A DNA stretch of 64,000 nt, taken from Pseudomonadota bacterium. GTDB lineage: Bacteria > Pseudomonadota > Gammaproteobacteria > Burkholderiales > UBA9220. Shown here one piece after another: positions 1 to 9,113 of the stretch. The notes under the pieces were generated by a model, which saw only the letters and a list, made by a program, of their open reading frames with translations, was not told where the DNA came from and made no database searches. Positions within the stretch are counted from its first letter, which is position 1. The number at the start of each line of letters is the position of its first letter. The position numbers were made by a program, and so were the translations under genes. The DNA lies in the NCBI GenBank assembly GCA_021845865.1, contig JAJZVC010000007.1, positions 18,256-82,255 of the forward strand. The letters run 5' to 3'.

Positions 1-294
1 GGTGGCAATCATCATCACTTCGATGGCAATCGCCGACAACGTGAGGATCAGGGTCCCGTAGGGCTCCCCCAGCTTCGCCGCCAGACAGTCGGCATGCCGC
101 ACCACCGCCAGGGCCGACCACAGCACCACCGCGAACAGCCACAGAAACACGGCTCCCAGCCAGGAGGAATTATCGAGGCCGCCCAGCAGCGTATCATCGA
201 AGAGAAAAAACGACAGGCTGGTCAGCAGGCTGACGGCAAGAAACCACTCGCCGCGAATGACTTCGCGCATTACCCTCTTGATCGCGCCGCTCAC
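1..294 (-). CDS. chaA: Ca2+(Na+)/H+ antiporter ChaA-like, N-terminal fragment
   Basis: I translated this by hand because it runs off the window edge. About 98 N-terminal residues are visible. The stretch VRHADCLAAKLGEPYGTLIL followed by an IEV segment matches the ChaA signature (E. coli ChaA has VRHADVLAHRLGEPYGSLIL). Two hydrophobic segments precede and overlap it, as expected for the first helices of an inner-membrane cation/proton antiporter. I prefer the GTG at 294, which has GCGGGGAT upstream; an in-frame ATG at 270 is the alternative. The ORF track missed it because the stop lies outside the window. Family assignment is strong; ion specificity cannot be judged. Confidence 0.8.
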   Translation of the reverse strand, partial: MSGAIKRVMREVIRGEWFLAVSLLTSLSFFLFDDTLLGGLDNSSWLGAVFLWLFAVVLWSALAVVRHADCLAAKLGEPYGTLILTLSAIAIEVMMIAT

Positions 295-378
295 GTTATC
301 CCCGCAGAATGGATAGTCGTTATTGCAGCCTATTCTACTGGTTTGACCAGAGGGGGGACAGGGTCACTCGGGCGGGAG

Positions 379-564
379 TCAGAAAGGCTCCGCGTTCCGG
401 CCGTCGGGACAGCGGAAGCTGGTGGTGGCGCGCCAATCCGGCCCGAAGGCCTTTTCCAGGATGGCGGGGCTGATTTCCTCGACGGCAAGGCCCCGCCGCC
501 GGAGCATGCAGACAATCTTCAGCGTCAGTTGTTGATGGTGGCTGGCGGCGTCGTGGAAGTTCAT
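379..564 (-). CDS. small hypothetical protein (61 aa)
   Basis: A 61-residue ORF with no family I recognise. It sits between corC and chaA on the same strand. Third codon positions are overwhelmingly G or C, as in the neighbouring genes, which argues that it is translated. The other frame over the same bases (330..515) lacks that bias. The product is mixed in character with a basic C-terminal half, two cysteines, and neither signal peptide nor membrane helix. No strong Shine-Dalgarno precedes the ATG, and the upstream bases are AT-rich, which could hold its promoter. Function unknown; it might also be a remnant. Confidence 0.45.
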   Translation of the reverse strand: MNFHDAASHHQQLTLKIVCMLRRRGLAVEEISPAILEKAFGPDWRATTSFRCPDGRNAEPF

Positions 565-651
565 GGGCTTGCGTGGGAAAAAATAAGAATTTAATTATTT
601 TATCATAATCTGGACAAACTCCAGATCGAACCCCGGCGCCGAGGCGCTTCC

Positions 652-1479
652 TTATTCCTCCACCGCCACTTTCTCCACCAGCAGCGTATGGAGACGGCGG
701 CTGTCGGCCCGCAGCACGGTGAATTTCAGGCCATCGAAGCTGATCTGCTCGCCCCGCTTGGGCAAATGGCCGAAGCGGTTCACCACCAGGCCGCCCACGG
801 TATCGTAATCCTCGTCGGAGAACTCGCTGCCCATCACCTCGTTGAAGTCGGCGATCTCGGTCAAGGCCTTGACCCGGAAGCGCCCCTGGCGATCGCGGAT
901 GATGTTGTCGCCGGCCTCGTCGAAATCGTACTCGTCCTCGATCTCACCAACGATCTGCTCCAGCACGTCCTCGATGGTGATCAGGCCGGCCACGCCGCCG
1001 TACTCGTCCACCACGATGGCCATGTGGTTGCGGTTGCTGCGGAATTCCCGCAGCAGGACGTTGAGGCGCTTGGATTCCGGGATGAACACCGCCGGCCGCA
1101 GCATGTCCCGCACGTCGAATTCCTCGCCGGCGTAGTAGCGCAGCAGGTCCTTGGCCAGCAGGATGCCGATCACATTGTCCTTGCTGTCCTCGAACACGGG
1201 AAAGCGGGAATGGGCGGTCTCGATGACGAAGGGGATGAATTTTTCGGGGGAGTCGGCGATGTCGATGACATCCATCTGGGCGCGGGGAATCATCACGTCC
1301 CGCACCTGCATTTCGGAGACGGTCAGCACCCCCTCGATCATGGAGAGGGCATCGCCGTCCAGCAGGTTGCGCTGGTAGGCGGAGTGCAGCAGGGCCACCA
1401 GTTGGTCCCGGTCCTCCGGTTCGCGCAGCAGCAGGGCGCTGAGGCGTTCGAACCAGCCCGGTTTCGCAGGGTCGTCCAT
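652..1479 (-). CDS. corC: CorC/HlyC-family CBS-domain protein
   Basis: A 275-residue cytoplasmic protein of the YbeX/CorC family, linked to magnesium/cobalt efflux and, through its neighbours, to ribosome and RNA quality control. Paired CBS domains occupy about residues 55-180 (VRDVMIPRAQMDVID, then DEYGGVAGLITIEDVLEQIVGEIEDE). The CorC_HlyC domain fills the C-terminus. There is no DUF21 membrane domain, so this is the short soluble form. The track's ATG at 1536 lies inside an intercistronic hairpin; MDDPAKPG at 1479 is the better start. It ends the miaB-phoH-ybeY-corC run; lnt, which often follows, is absent here. Confidence 0.9.
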   Translation of the reverse strand: MDDPAKPGWFERLSALLLREPEDRDQLVALLHSAYQRNLLDGDALSMIEGVLTVSEMQVRDVMIPRAQMDVIDIADSPEKFIPFVIETAHSRFPVFEDSKDNVIGILLAKDLLRYYAGEEFDVRDMLRPAVFIPESKRLNVLLREFRSNRNHMAIVVDEYGGVAGLITIEDVLEQIVGEIEDEYDFDEAGDNIIRDRQGRFRVKALTEIADFNEVMGSEFSDEDYDTVGGLVVNRFGHLPKRGEQISFDGLKFTVLRADSRRLHTLLVEKVAVEE

Positions 1480-1484
1480 ATTGT

Positions 1485-1498
1485 TCGGAGCGCTCCGA
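1485..1498. repeat. 14-bp perfect palindrome spanning the corC ribosome-binding region
   Basis: TCGGAGCGCTCCGA is fully self-complementary and lies 5 bases upstream of the corC ATG. The only GGAG-like Shine-Dalgarno for corC falls inside it. In the mRNA it could fold on itself or act as a protein site. The sequence is certain; a role in corC translation is inference. Confidence 0.6.
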
Positions 1499-1507
1499 GT
1501 AATGAGA

Positions 1508-1541
1508 AACGGATGGGGGCTCAGGCCAGCCCCCATCCGTT
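1508..1541 (-). repeat. 14-bp perfect stem-loop between ybeY and corC
   Basis: AACGGATGGGGGCT and AGCCCCCATCCGTT are exact reverse complements separated by six bases (CAGGCC). The hairpin lies between the ybeY stop and the corC start. No T-run follows it on the minus strand, so it is not a typical intrinsic terminator. An mRNA-stabilising or processing element, or a partial attenuator before corC, would fit. Confidence 0.7.
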
Positions 1542-1546
1542 ACCCA

Positions 1547-2011
1547 TCACTTCTCGCCGCCGTAGGGGTCAGCGTACCCCAGCTTGATGACAATTTGGCT
1601 TTCCCGATTCTCCATGATTTGCGCCTCGGCGTCATCCTCATGGTCGTAGCCCTGGAGGTGCAGCACGCCATGGACGGTGAGATGGGCATAGTGGGCTTCG
1701 GGGCTGATGCCCTGCTCCGCCGCCTCCCGCTCCACCACCGGGGCGCACAGCACCAGGTCGCCCATCAGCCCGGCTTCCGGGGGCAGGTCGTCATAGACGA
1801 AGGTCAGCACGTTGGTGGCGTAGTCCTTGCCGCGGTAGTCCCGGTTCAGCTCCCGCCCCTCCTCCGCGCCGACGACGCGGATGGCCACTTCGGCATCCCG
1901 TTCCAGGGCGGCCTTGGCCCAGCGGCGGAACAGGGGCCGGGTCGGCATCCCTTCCGCCTTTTCCGCGTACTGGACCGACAGGGTCAGCTTAGGCGCCGGC
2001 GTTTTTGGCAT
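1547..2011 (-). CDS. ybeY: endoribonuclease YbeY (rRNA maturation)
   Basis: A 154-residue single-domain metalloprotein of the UPF0054/YbeY family, which acts in 16S rRNA 3'-end maturation and ribosome quality control. The zinc-binding signature HGVLHLQGYDHE (H-x3-H-x5-H) lies near residues 115-127. I moved the start from the track's 2095 to the ATG at 2011 ([13 protein letters not shown]), because the extra N-terminus is just phoH sequence in another frame. This gives a 23-bp overlap with the 3' end of phoH and suggests translational coupling. The miaB-phoH-ybeY-corC order is typical of proteobacteria. Confidence 0.93.
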   Translation of the reverse strand: MPKTPAPKLTLSVQYAEKAEGMPTRPLFRRWAKAALERDAEVAIRVVGAEEGRELNRDYRGKDYATNVLTFVYDDLPPEAGLMGDLVLCAPVVEREAAEQGISPEAHYAHLTVHGVLHLQGYDHEDDAEAQIMENRESQIVIKLGYADPYGGEK

Positions 2012-2951
2012 GCTGGTCGTAGGCGTTGATGATACGGGCCACCAGGGGGTGGCGCACCACGTCCTCGGCCTGGAAATGAGTGAAGCCGATGCCACGCACG
2101 GCCTTCAGCACTTCCTGGGCCTCCACCAGGCCGCTTTTCTGGCCCCGGACGAGGTCGATCTGGGTCACGTCGCCGGTGACCACGGCCTTGGCGCCGAAAC
2201 CGATGCGGGTGAGGAACATCTTCATCTGCTCCGGCGTGGTGTTCTGGGCCTCGTCGAGGATGATGAAGGCGTGGTTCAGGGTGCGCCCCCGCATGTAGGC
2301 CAGGGGGGCGATCTCGATGGTGCCGCGCTCGAACAGCTTGCCCACCTTGTCGAAGCCCATCAGATCGTAGAGGGCGTCGTAGAGGGGACGCAGATAGGGG
2401 TCCACCTTCTGGGCCAAGTCGCCGGGGAGGAAGCCCAGGCGCTCGCCGGCCTCCACCGCCGGGCGAACCAGCACCAGGCGCTTCACCAGGTCCCGCTCCA
2501 GGGCGTCCACGGCGCTGGCCACGGCGAGGTAGGTCTTGCCGGTGCCGGCGGGGCCGATGCCGAAAGAAATGTCGTGGTCCTGTATCTGGCGCAGGTAGTC
2601 GTTCTGGCGCGGCGTGCGGCCGTGCAGATCGGAACGGCGCGTCATCAGAACCGGGATGGCGCCCCCTTCCTGGGCTTCGGGCTCGCCCCGGGTCAGCTCG
2701 ATCAGACCGAGCTGGATCTCGTCCACGGTCAGGGCCTGCTTGGCGCGGGGGTAGAACTTTTCCAGGGCCGCCACCGCCAGCCGGCAGCGGGCCGTATCGC
2801 CGTGGACACTGAAACGCTCGCCGCGGCGGGTAATGGTCACGTCCAAGGCGGTTTCGATCTGGCGCAGGTTCTCGTCCAGCACGCCGCACAGGTTGGCGAG
2901 GCGGACGTTGTCCACGGGCTGGAAATCGATGTCGAGGGGGTCGCCGCTCAC
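1989..2951 (-). CDS. phoH: PhoH-like ATPase (YbeZ)
   Basis: A 320-residue cytoplasmic P-loop protein of the PhoH/YbeZ family, thought to be an RNA-associated ATPase or helicase partner of YbeY. The N-terminal third (KH-like) precedes Walker A GPAGTGKT at about residues 133-140. Walker B is IILDEAQN, followed by TGDVTQIDL. It begins with GTG at 2951, whose bases overlap the miaB stop (GTGA), so it is probably translationally coupled to miaB. Its 3' end overlaps ybeY. Length is normal for the family. Confidence 0.93.
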   Translation of the reverse strand: MSGDPLDIDFQPVDNVRLANLCGVLDENLRQIETALDVTITRRGERFSVHGDTARCRLAVAALEKFYPRAKQALTVDEIQLGLIELTRGEPEAQEGGAIPVLMTRRSDLHGRTPRQNDYLRQIQDHDISFGIGPAGTGKTYLAVASAVDALERDLVKRLVLVRPAVEAGERLGFLPGDLAQKVDPYLRPLYDALYDLMGFDKVGKLFERGTIEIAPLAYMRGRTLNHAFIILDEAQNTTPEQMKMFLTRIGFGAKAVVTGDVTQIDLVRGQKSGLVEAQEVLKAVRGIGFTHFQAEDVVRHPLVARIINAYDQHAKNAGA

Positions 2952-4282
2952 GATTCGCGCACCACGATTTCACCCCGCAGACTGTGGGGCAGGGCGGCGG
3001 TGACGGTGACGTCCACCAGGGTGCCGATGAGACGCGGATTGCCGGCGAAATTCACCACCCGGTTGTTGTCGGTGCGGCCGGAAAGCTCCCGGGCGTCCTT
3101 CTTCGACACTCCTTCCACCAGCACCCGCTGCACCGCGCCCACCATGGTGGCGCTGATGGCCTCCGCCTGGCGCTGGAGCTGGGCCTGGAGGCGCTCCAGG
3201 CGCTGCTTGGCGATTTCGGGGGCGACGTCGTTGTCCAGTTCCGCCGCCGGAGTGCCCGGGCGGGGGCTGAAAATGAAACTGAAGCTGGCGTCGAAGTTCA
3301 CCTCTTCCACCAGCTTGAGGGTGGCCTCGAAATCGGCGTCGGTCTCGCCAGGAAACCCGACGATGAAATCGGAGGCGACGGAAATGTCCGGCCGGACCTT
3401 GCGCAGCTTGCGGATGATGGACTTGTATTCCAGGGTGGTGTAGCCCCGGCGCATGGCGGCGAGAATGCGGTCCGATCCCGACTGCACCGGCAGGTGCAGG
3501 TGGTTGCACAGCTTGGGAATCGTGGCGTAGGCATCGATCAGGCTCTGGCCGAACTCCATCGGATGGGAGGTGGTGAAGCGCAGGCGCTCGATGCCCGGCA
3601 CCTCGGCCAGGTAGTGGAGCAGCAAGGCCAGGTCGGCGCTGCCGCCGTCGTGCATCTCGCCCCGGTAGGCGTTGACGTTCTGGCCCAGGAGGGTGATTTC
3701 CTTCACCCCCTTCTCCGCCAGCCGCACCGCCTCGGCGATGACGTCGTCGAAGGGGCGTGACACCTCGGCGCCCCGGGTATAGGGCACGATGCAGTAGGTG
3801 CAGTACTTGCTGCAGCCTTCCATCACCGAGACGAAGGCGCTGGCGCCCTCTACCCGGGCTTCGGGCAGGTGGTCGAATTTCTCGATTTCGGGGAAGGACA
3901 CGTCCACCTGGGCGCGGCCAGAGGAACGCCGGGCCCGCACCAGCTCCGGCAGGCGGTGCAGGGTCTGGGGACCGAACACCATGTCCACATAGGGCGCCCG
4001 GGCGATGATGGCATCCCCCTCCTGGCTCGCCACGCAGCCGCCGACGCCGATGAGGAGATGGGGGTTGTCCCGCTTGAGCTGCTTGATCCGCCCCAGTTCG
4101 CTGAACACCTTCTCCTGGGCCTTCTCCCGCACCGAGCAGGTGTTGAGGAGGATGACGTCGGCCTCCTCCGCCTTGTCGGTGGTCTCCATGCCCTCGGCGG
4201 CGGCGAGCACGTCGGCCATCTTGGCCGAGTCGTACTCGTTCATCTGGCAGCCGAAGGTTTTGATGAAGACTTTGGGCGCCAC
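2948..4282 (-). CDS. miaB: tRNA-2-methylthio-N6-dimethylallyladenosine synthase MiaB
   Basis: A radical SAM methylthiotransferase that adds a methylthio group to i6A37 in tRNAs. The UPF0004 N-terminal domain has the cluster cysteines in [26 protein letters not shown] and [11 protein letters not shown]. The radical SAM motif is [15 protein letters not shown] near residue 155. A TRAM domain ends the protein. The track ORF begins too early (4402) in the frame of a neighbouring gene. The GTG at 4282 ([13 protein letters not shown]) gives 444 residues, close to the usual size, one base after the stop of the preceding small gene. Confidence 0.95.
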   Translation of the reverse strand: MAPKVFIKTFGCQMNEYDSAKMADVLAAAEGMETTDKAEEADVILLNTCSVREKAQEKVFSELGRIKQLKRDNPHLLIGVGGCVASQEGDAIIARAPYVDMVFGPQTLHRLPELVRARRSSGRAQVDVSFPEIEKFDHLPEARVEGASAFVSVMEGCSKYCTYCIVPYTRGAEVSRPFDDVIAEAVRLAEKGVKEITLLGQNVNAYRGEMHDGGSADLALLLHYLAEVPGIERLRFTTSHPMEFGQSLIDAYATIPKLCNHLHLPVQSGSDRILAAMRRGYTTLEYKSIIRKLRKVRPDISVASDFIVGFPGETDADFEATLKLVEEVNFDASFSFIFSPRPGTPAAELDNDVAPEIAKQRLERLQAQLQRQAEAISATMVGAVQRVLVEGVSKKDARELSGRTDNNRVVNFAGNPRLIGTLVDVTVTAALPHSLRGEIVVRES

Positions 4283-4283
4283 G

Positions 4284-4604
4284 TTACTGACTCGCGGCCT
4301 GCCGGGCGGCGGCCTCCTCCTCCGGGGCGAGCAGCCACAGCTGGGCCAGGTTGCCCTGCAAATCCAGCTTGTACAGCACGTAACCGCCGGCCTGGAGGGC
4401 AACGGGCAGGATCATGAGGTTGTTGCGGTCGTAGATGCGCAATCCCGGCGCGGCATGATAGACCTGGTCGCCGATGGCGATGGCGGGATAATCGTTGCTT
4501 TTCAGTTCCCCGAAAAGAGCGTTCGACGGCAGAATCCGCCCGGCCAGGGACGGCAGGGAAAAGGAGAAAGCCAGGAGAAACAGGAGGGAACGAATAAGTC
4601 GCAT
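4284..4604 (-). CDS. small secreted hypothetical protein (106 aa)
   Basis: The N-terminus [22 protein letters not shown] is a clear Sec signal peptide with cleavage after SLA, leaving a periplasmic protein of about 85 residues. The mature part has a beta-rich look ([24 protein letters not shown]) and ends in an Ala/Glu-rich helix. I do not recognise the family. Its stop is one base from the miaB start, so it probably leads that operon. It may be a betaproteobacterial conserved protein of unknown role. Confidence 0.7.
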   Translation of the reverse strand: MRLIRSLLFLLAFSFSLPSLAGRILPSNALFGELKSNDYPAIAIGDQVYHAAPGLRIYDRNNLMILPVALQAGGYVLYKLDLQGNLAQLWLLAPEEEAAARQAASQ

Positions 4605-4620
4605 AACCGGACCGGGAAGA

Positions 4621-4645
4621 CTTGGCGTGGCATCGCCACGCCAAG
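4621..4645 (-). terminator. stem-loop after tRNA-Met
   Basis: CTTGGCGTGGC and GCCACGCCAAG form a perfect 11-bp stem with a three-base loop (ATC), 6 bases beyond the tRNA 3' end. Only a short pyrimidine-rich stretch (TCTTCCC) follows on the minus strand, so termination or 3' processing is plausible but the T-run is weak. Confidence 0.55.
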
Positions 4646-4651
4646 AGTATC

Positions 4652-4728
4652 TGGTGGTGATAGGTGGACTTGAACCACCGACCCCAGCATTATGAGTGCT
4701 GTGCTCTAACCAACTGAGCTATATCACC
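4652..4728 (-). tRNA. tRNA-Met (CAT), elongator type
   Basis: On the minus strand the sequence begins GGTGATATAGCTCAGTTGGT and ends with an encoded CCA. The 7-bp acceptor stem is GGTGATA/TATCACC. The anticodon loop is CTCATAA with anticodon CAT. The D-arm and the CTCATAATG..GGGGTC context match elongator tRNA-Met better than the lysidine-modified tRNA-Ile2, which also carries CAT. It is 77 nt long with CCA. Confidence 0.95.
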
Positions 4729-4806
4729 CTGTTCAGAAGGGATGCGATTTTGGAGCGTCACCGGACTTTTGTCAAGTGCGGCAGCGTCCCGTGGCGGCGC
4801 AAGCCG

Positions 4807-5895
<1,089 letters not shown>

Positions 5896-5969
5896 AACCG
5901 AAATTCCTTAACAATTGAGCGCCATCGAGCCTAGGGCGGGCATCGTGGGCGTGCTGGACTCAAGCCGGG

Positions 5970-6025
5970 AACGCTGGCGGCAGAAGCCATAGCGGATTGC
6001 AAAACCGCAATCCGCTGCCAGCGTT
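5970..6025. repeat. nested inverted repeat in the ychF/antiporter divergent gap
   Basis: Outer arms AACGCTGGC (5970-5978) and GCCAGCGTT (6017-6025) and inner arms AGCGGATTGC (5991-6000) and GCAATCCGCT (6007-6016) are all perfect. The only unpaired part is a 12-base bulge on the left, GGCAGAAGCCAT, which itself can form a 3-bp mini-hairpin. The rest of the 5896-6195 gap holds AT-rich stretches that could be promoters, and nothing else I can name. Because both flanking genes point away, this is not a terminator for either. Confidence 0.7.
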
Positions 6026-6195
6026 CGAATTCTGGATCAGTTTTGTCTTAAAAAACCGCGATTATACCTCTCTCGGGGCATCCCTTTCGCAAACCGTTTC
6101 CCGCCCCCCCCACGTTTTTATATACTGGCTTGACCCGGCAAACGAAACGGGCATTGCCGCCCCGGACGGCCAGACAATAAATCATCAACAAAAAC

Positions 6196-7755
6196 ATGCT
6201 ATTACTCGAACTCGTTCTGATGTTGTTGCTGTGCGCCGTGGCGCTGGGGTGGGTGGCGCGGCACTTCAAATTCCCCTACCCCATCGCTCTGGTCGTGGGC
6301 GGCGCGGCGCTGGGGTTCATCCCGAAACTGCCACAGTTCCCCTTCGACCCCCAGTTGATTCTCATCCTGGTGCTGCCCCCCATTCTGTACCAGGCGGCCC
6401 TGCTCACGTCCTGGACCGACTTCAAGGCCAACATCCGCCCCATCGGCCTTCTCGCCATCGGCCTGGTCGTCGTCACCACCCTCGCCGTCGGCGCGGCGCT
6501 GAAGCTGGCGGTCCCCGGCGTCCCGTGGGCCGCCGCCTTCGTCCTCGGCGCCATCGTCTCGCCCCCCGACGCGGTGGCCGCGACCGCCATTCTGTCGCGG
6601 CTGAATATCCCGCGGCGCATCGTCACGGTGCTGGAAGGGGAGAGCTTGGTCAACGACGCTTCCGGACTGGTGCTGTACAAGTTCGCCATCGCCGCGGTGC
6701 TGACCGGCACATTTTCCCTTGCCGGCGCCAGCCTCCAGTTTGCCAGCGTCTCCGCCGGCGGACTGGTCACCGGCGTCCTTCTCGCCTTCGTTTTCATCGC
6801 CATTCACCGCCGGCTGAACGACCCGTTCATCGAGGTCCTCACCACGCTCACCATTCCCTACGTCACCTACATCGCCGCCGAATCCGTTCACGTTTCCGGC
6901 GTGCTCGCGGTGGTGGCCGCCGGCCTGGTGCGCGGGCGCTACGCGCCAGAAATCGTATCGGCCGAAATGCGCATCATCGCCCGTTCCGTGTGGAACATCC
7001 TGACCTTCATCCTCAACAGCCTGATTTTCATGCTGATCGGCATCCAGATGTCGGACGCCATGGAAAAACTGACCAAATACTCGATCACCGAACTGGCGGG
7101 CTGGGGGATATTCATCAGCGTCGTCGCGGTCGCCGTTCGCTTCGCCTGGGTTTACCCCGCCAGCCACCTGCCGCGCATGCTGAGCAGGCGCCTGCGGGAA
7201 CAGGAATCCCCGCCACCAAACCCGGAACTGTTCATCATCAGCTGGTGCGGCATGCGCGGCATCGTTTCCCTCGCCGCCGCTTTCGCGCTGCCCCTCACCC
7301 TTCCCAGTGGCGAGCCCTTTCCCTATCGCGACCTGATCGTGTTCCTGACTTTTTTCGTGATTGCCGTGACGCTGGTGGGGCAAGGATTAACGCTGCCTTC
7401 ATTTATTCGCAAGCTGAAGGTGGGCTCCGACTGGAGCATGCAGCGGGAACAGCAACGGGTGCGGGCCGCGATGGGCGCCGCCGCGATCGCGGCCATCGAC
7501 GACATCGTGAAGACCGAGAACGCCCCCGACGAATGGGCGGATCAGCTGCGGGCAGAAATCACCGGCCGGCTCTCCGTCGCCGCTCCCGAAGGCCTGGAGC
7601 TCAGCCCCAAAGCCGCCTTGGTCATGCGCCTGCGCCAGGCGGCCATCGCGGCGGAACGCAAGGAGCTGATCCGCCTTTGGCGGAACAATGAAATCAGCGA
7701 CGAAGTCATGCACCACATCGAAGAAATCCTGGACTACCAGGAAGCCCATCTGTAG
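6196..7755 (+). CDS. Na+/H+ antiporter, CPA1 family
   Basis: A 519-residue inner-membrane monovalent cation/proton antiporter. About twelve hydrophobic helices fill residues 1-400. The family hallmarks LVLPPILYQAA, GAIVSPPDAVAATAI (the ion-binding aspartates) and EGESLVNDASGLVLYKFA are all present. A soluble tail of about 100 residues follows, rich in charged helices (EWADQLRAEITGRLS). It resembles YjcE/NhaP-type exchangers used for sodium or potassium extrusion and pH control. No strong Shine-Dalgarno precedes the ATG. It converges on pth, 18 bp away. Exact cation specificity cannot be told. Confidence 0.9.
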   Translation: MLLLELVLMLLLCAVALGWVARHFKFPYPIALVVGGAALGFIPKLPQFPFDPQLILILVLPPILYQAALLTSWTDFKANIRPIGLLAIGLVVVTTLAVGAALKLAVPGVPWAAAFVLGAIVSPPDAVAATAILSRLNIPRRIVTVLEGESLVNDASGLVLYKFAIAAVLTGTFSLAGASLQFASVSAGGLVTGVLLAFVFIAIHRRLNDPFIEVLTTLTIPYVTYIAAESVHVSGVLAVVAAGLVRGRYAPEIVSAEMRIIARSVWNILTFILNSLIFMLIGIQMSDAMEKLTKYSITELAGWGIFISVVAVAVRFAWVYPASHLPRMLSRRLREQESPPPNPELFIISWCGMRGIVSLAAAFALPLTLPSGEPFPYRDLIVFLTFFVIAVTLVGQGLTLPSFIRKLKVGSDWSMQREQQRVRAAMGAAAIAAIDDIVKTENAPDEWADQLRAEITGRLSVAAPEGLELSPKAALVMRLRQAAIAAERKELIRLWRNNEISDEVMHHIEEILDYQEAHL

Positions 7756-7773
7756 CGACGGCCCGCCGTACCC

Positions 7774-8361
7774 TTACTTGGTATGCAGCCAGCGCATGGC
7801 GCCGGCGAAATCTCCCCGCGCCAGGGGGCCGACGACGGCCAGCGATTGCTCCAGGGCCTCGCCGATAGCCTCGGCCTCTTCCTTGCGCGGCGGGTGGAGC
7901 ACGAAATCCGCCACCCGCGCCCGGTCGCCGGGATGGCCGATGCCCAGGCGCAGGCGCCAAAAGTCCGGCGTCTTGAGGGCGGCGGCGATATCCCGCAGAC
8001 CGTTGTGGCCCGCGTGGCCGCCGCCTTTCTTCAGCTTGGCCGCTCCTGGCGGCAGGTCCAGTTCGTCGTGGACCACCAGGATTTCGCTCGGCGCGATCTT
8101 GTAGAAAGCCGCCAGGGCCGCCACCGAGCGCCCGCTGGCGTTCATGTAGGTCTGGGGCTTGAGGAGCCACACTTCCTGCCGCTCCAAGGAGGTCTTCGCC
8201 GCCAGGCCATGGAATTTTGCCTCGGCGCGGAAGACGGCATGGCCGTCGGCCGCCAGCCGCTCCACCAGCCAGAAGCCGGCGTTGTGGCGCGTCGCTTCGT
8301 ATTCCTTGCCGGGATTACCCAGGCCGACGATGAGGCGGATGCCGTTGTCCATGCTATCCAT
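7774..8361 (-). CDS. pth: peptidyl-tRNA hydrolase
   Basis: A 195-residue cytoplasmic enzyme that releases peptides from prematurely dropped peptidyl-tRNA. The N-terminal [20 protein letters not shown] contains the catalytic histidine in RHNAG. The [30 protein letters not shown] block is the second signature, with the active-site aspartate. ATG at 8361 and ATG at 8352 are both possible starts. It lies downstream of rplY beyond a strong terminator; the rplY-pth order is standard. Confidence 0.96.
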   Translation of the reverse strand: MDSMDNGIRLIVGLGNPGKEYEATRHNAGFWLVERLAADGHAVFRAEAKFHGLAAKTSLERQEVWLLKPQTYMNASGRSVAALAAFYKIAPSEILVVHDELDLPPGAAKLKKGGGHAGHNGLRDIAAALKTPDFWRLRLGIGHPGDRARVADFVLHPPRKEEAEAIGEALEQSLAVVGPLARGDFAGAMRWLHTK

Positions 8362-8370
8362 CGCTGCAGC

Positions 8371-8405
8371 TCAAAAAACAAGGCCCGTCGCCGGGGCGAC
8401 GGGCC
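8371..8405 (-). terminator. rho-independent terminator after rplY
   Basis: GGCCCGTCGCC (8382-8392) and GGCGACGGGCC (8395-8405) form a perfect 11-bp GC-rich stem. On the minus strand it is followed by CTTGTTTTTTGA. It lies 21 bp past the rplY stop and just before pth, so pth expression probably depends on read-through or its own promoter. Confidence 0.85.
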
Positions 8406-8425
8406 GTTGCCGGAAGAAGCGCCGC

Positions 8426-9034
8426 TTACTCCGCCGCCTCGCCCTCGGCAGCGCCCAGGCCGCCACGGGGAACGGGGATGGAGACCACCGCCTTGTCGTT
8501 GCCGTGGGACAGGTCGACGAACTCGACGCCCTTGGGCAGCTTGATCTGGGACAGGTGGATGGAGTGCCCGGCTTGCAGCTCAGCCAGGTCCACTTCGATG
8601 AACTCGGGCAGGTCCTTGGGCAGGCAGGCCACGTCCGCTTCGGTCATGACGTGGGTGACGGTGCTGTGGGCCAGCTTCACGCCGGGGGCCACGTCGGCGT
8701 TGACGAAGTGGAACGGCACCTTCATGTGGATCTTTTCCTTGGCGTTGACGCGCTGGAAGTCCACGTGCAGCACTTCGGGCTTGTAGGCGTGCATCTGGGT
8801 GTCGCGCAGCAGCACCTGCACTTTTTTCTTGCCGTCCAGCATCATGGTCAGCACGGAGGCGTGGAAAGCCTCGCTGCGCAGGGCATGGTACAGCTCGTTG
8901 TGGTCCAGGTCGACGGCCATGGCGTCTTCGCCGCCGCCATAGACGATTCCGGGTACGCGGCCGGCGCGACGCAGGCGGCGGCTCGCACCCGATCCCTGCA
9001 GTTCGCGCTTGTTGGCGTTGATTTCGAGTTTCAT
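8426..9034 (-). CDS. rplY: 50S ribosomal protein L25/general stress protein Ctc
   Basis: A 202-residue protein of the long TL5/CTC form of L25, which binds 5S rRNA. The N-terminal L25 domain ([34 protein letters not shown]) covers about residues 1-95. The C-terminal beta domain ([13 protein letters not shown] to [10 protein letters not shown]) covers about 100-185, with an Ala/Glu tail. TTAGGAGAAAACG precedes the ATG, a strong ribosome site. It follows prs, with a hairpin between them, as in many betaproteobacteria. Confidence 0.96.
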   Translation of the reverse strand: MKLEINANKRELQGSGASRRLRRAGRVPGIVYGGGEDAMAVDLDHNELYHALRSEAFHASVLTMMLDGKKKVQVLLRDTQMHAYKPEVLHVDFQRVNAKEKIHMKVPFHFVNADVAPGVKLAHSTVTHVMTEADVACLPKDLPEFIEVDLAELQAGHSIHLSQIKLPKGVEFVDLSHGNDKAVVSIPVPRGGLGAAEGEAAE

Positions 9035-9079
9035 CGTTTTCTCCTAAAGTACGCCGCCCGCGACCAGGCGACGTGTTGC

Positions 9080-9107
9080 AAAAGCGGGGCAGGAAGCCCT
9101 GTCCCGC
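9080..9107 (-). terminator. hairpin with short T-run between prs and rplY
   Basis: On the minus strand GCGGGACAGG pairs with CCTGCCCCGC (10 bp including one G-U) around a GCTT loop, then TTTTG follows. This looks like a weak terminator or attenuator that would lower rplY transcription relative to prs. Confidence 0.5.
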
Positions 9108-9113
9108 GAATCC

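Noticed and set aside
688-1587. A 299-residue plus-strand ORF rich in His, Gly and Val
   Set aside because: It is the antisense shadow of corC; its composition is that of reverse-complemented high-GC coding sequence and corC has clear family motifs.
4652-4728. tRNA-Ile2 (CAT, lysidine-modified) as an alternative identity
   Set aside because: The D-arm and anticodon-stem context fit elongator tRNA-Met better; only a tilS-recognition analysis could fully exclude it.
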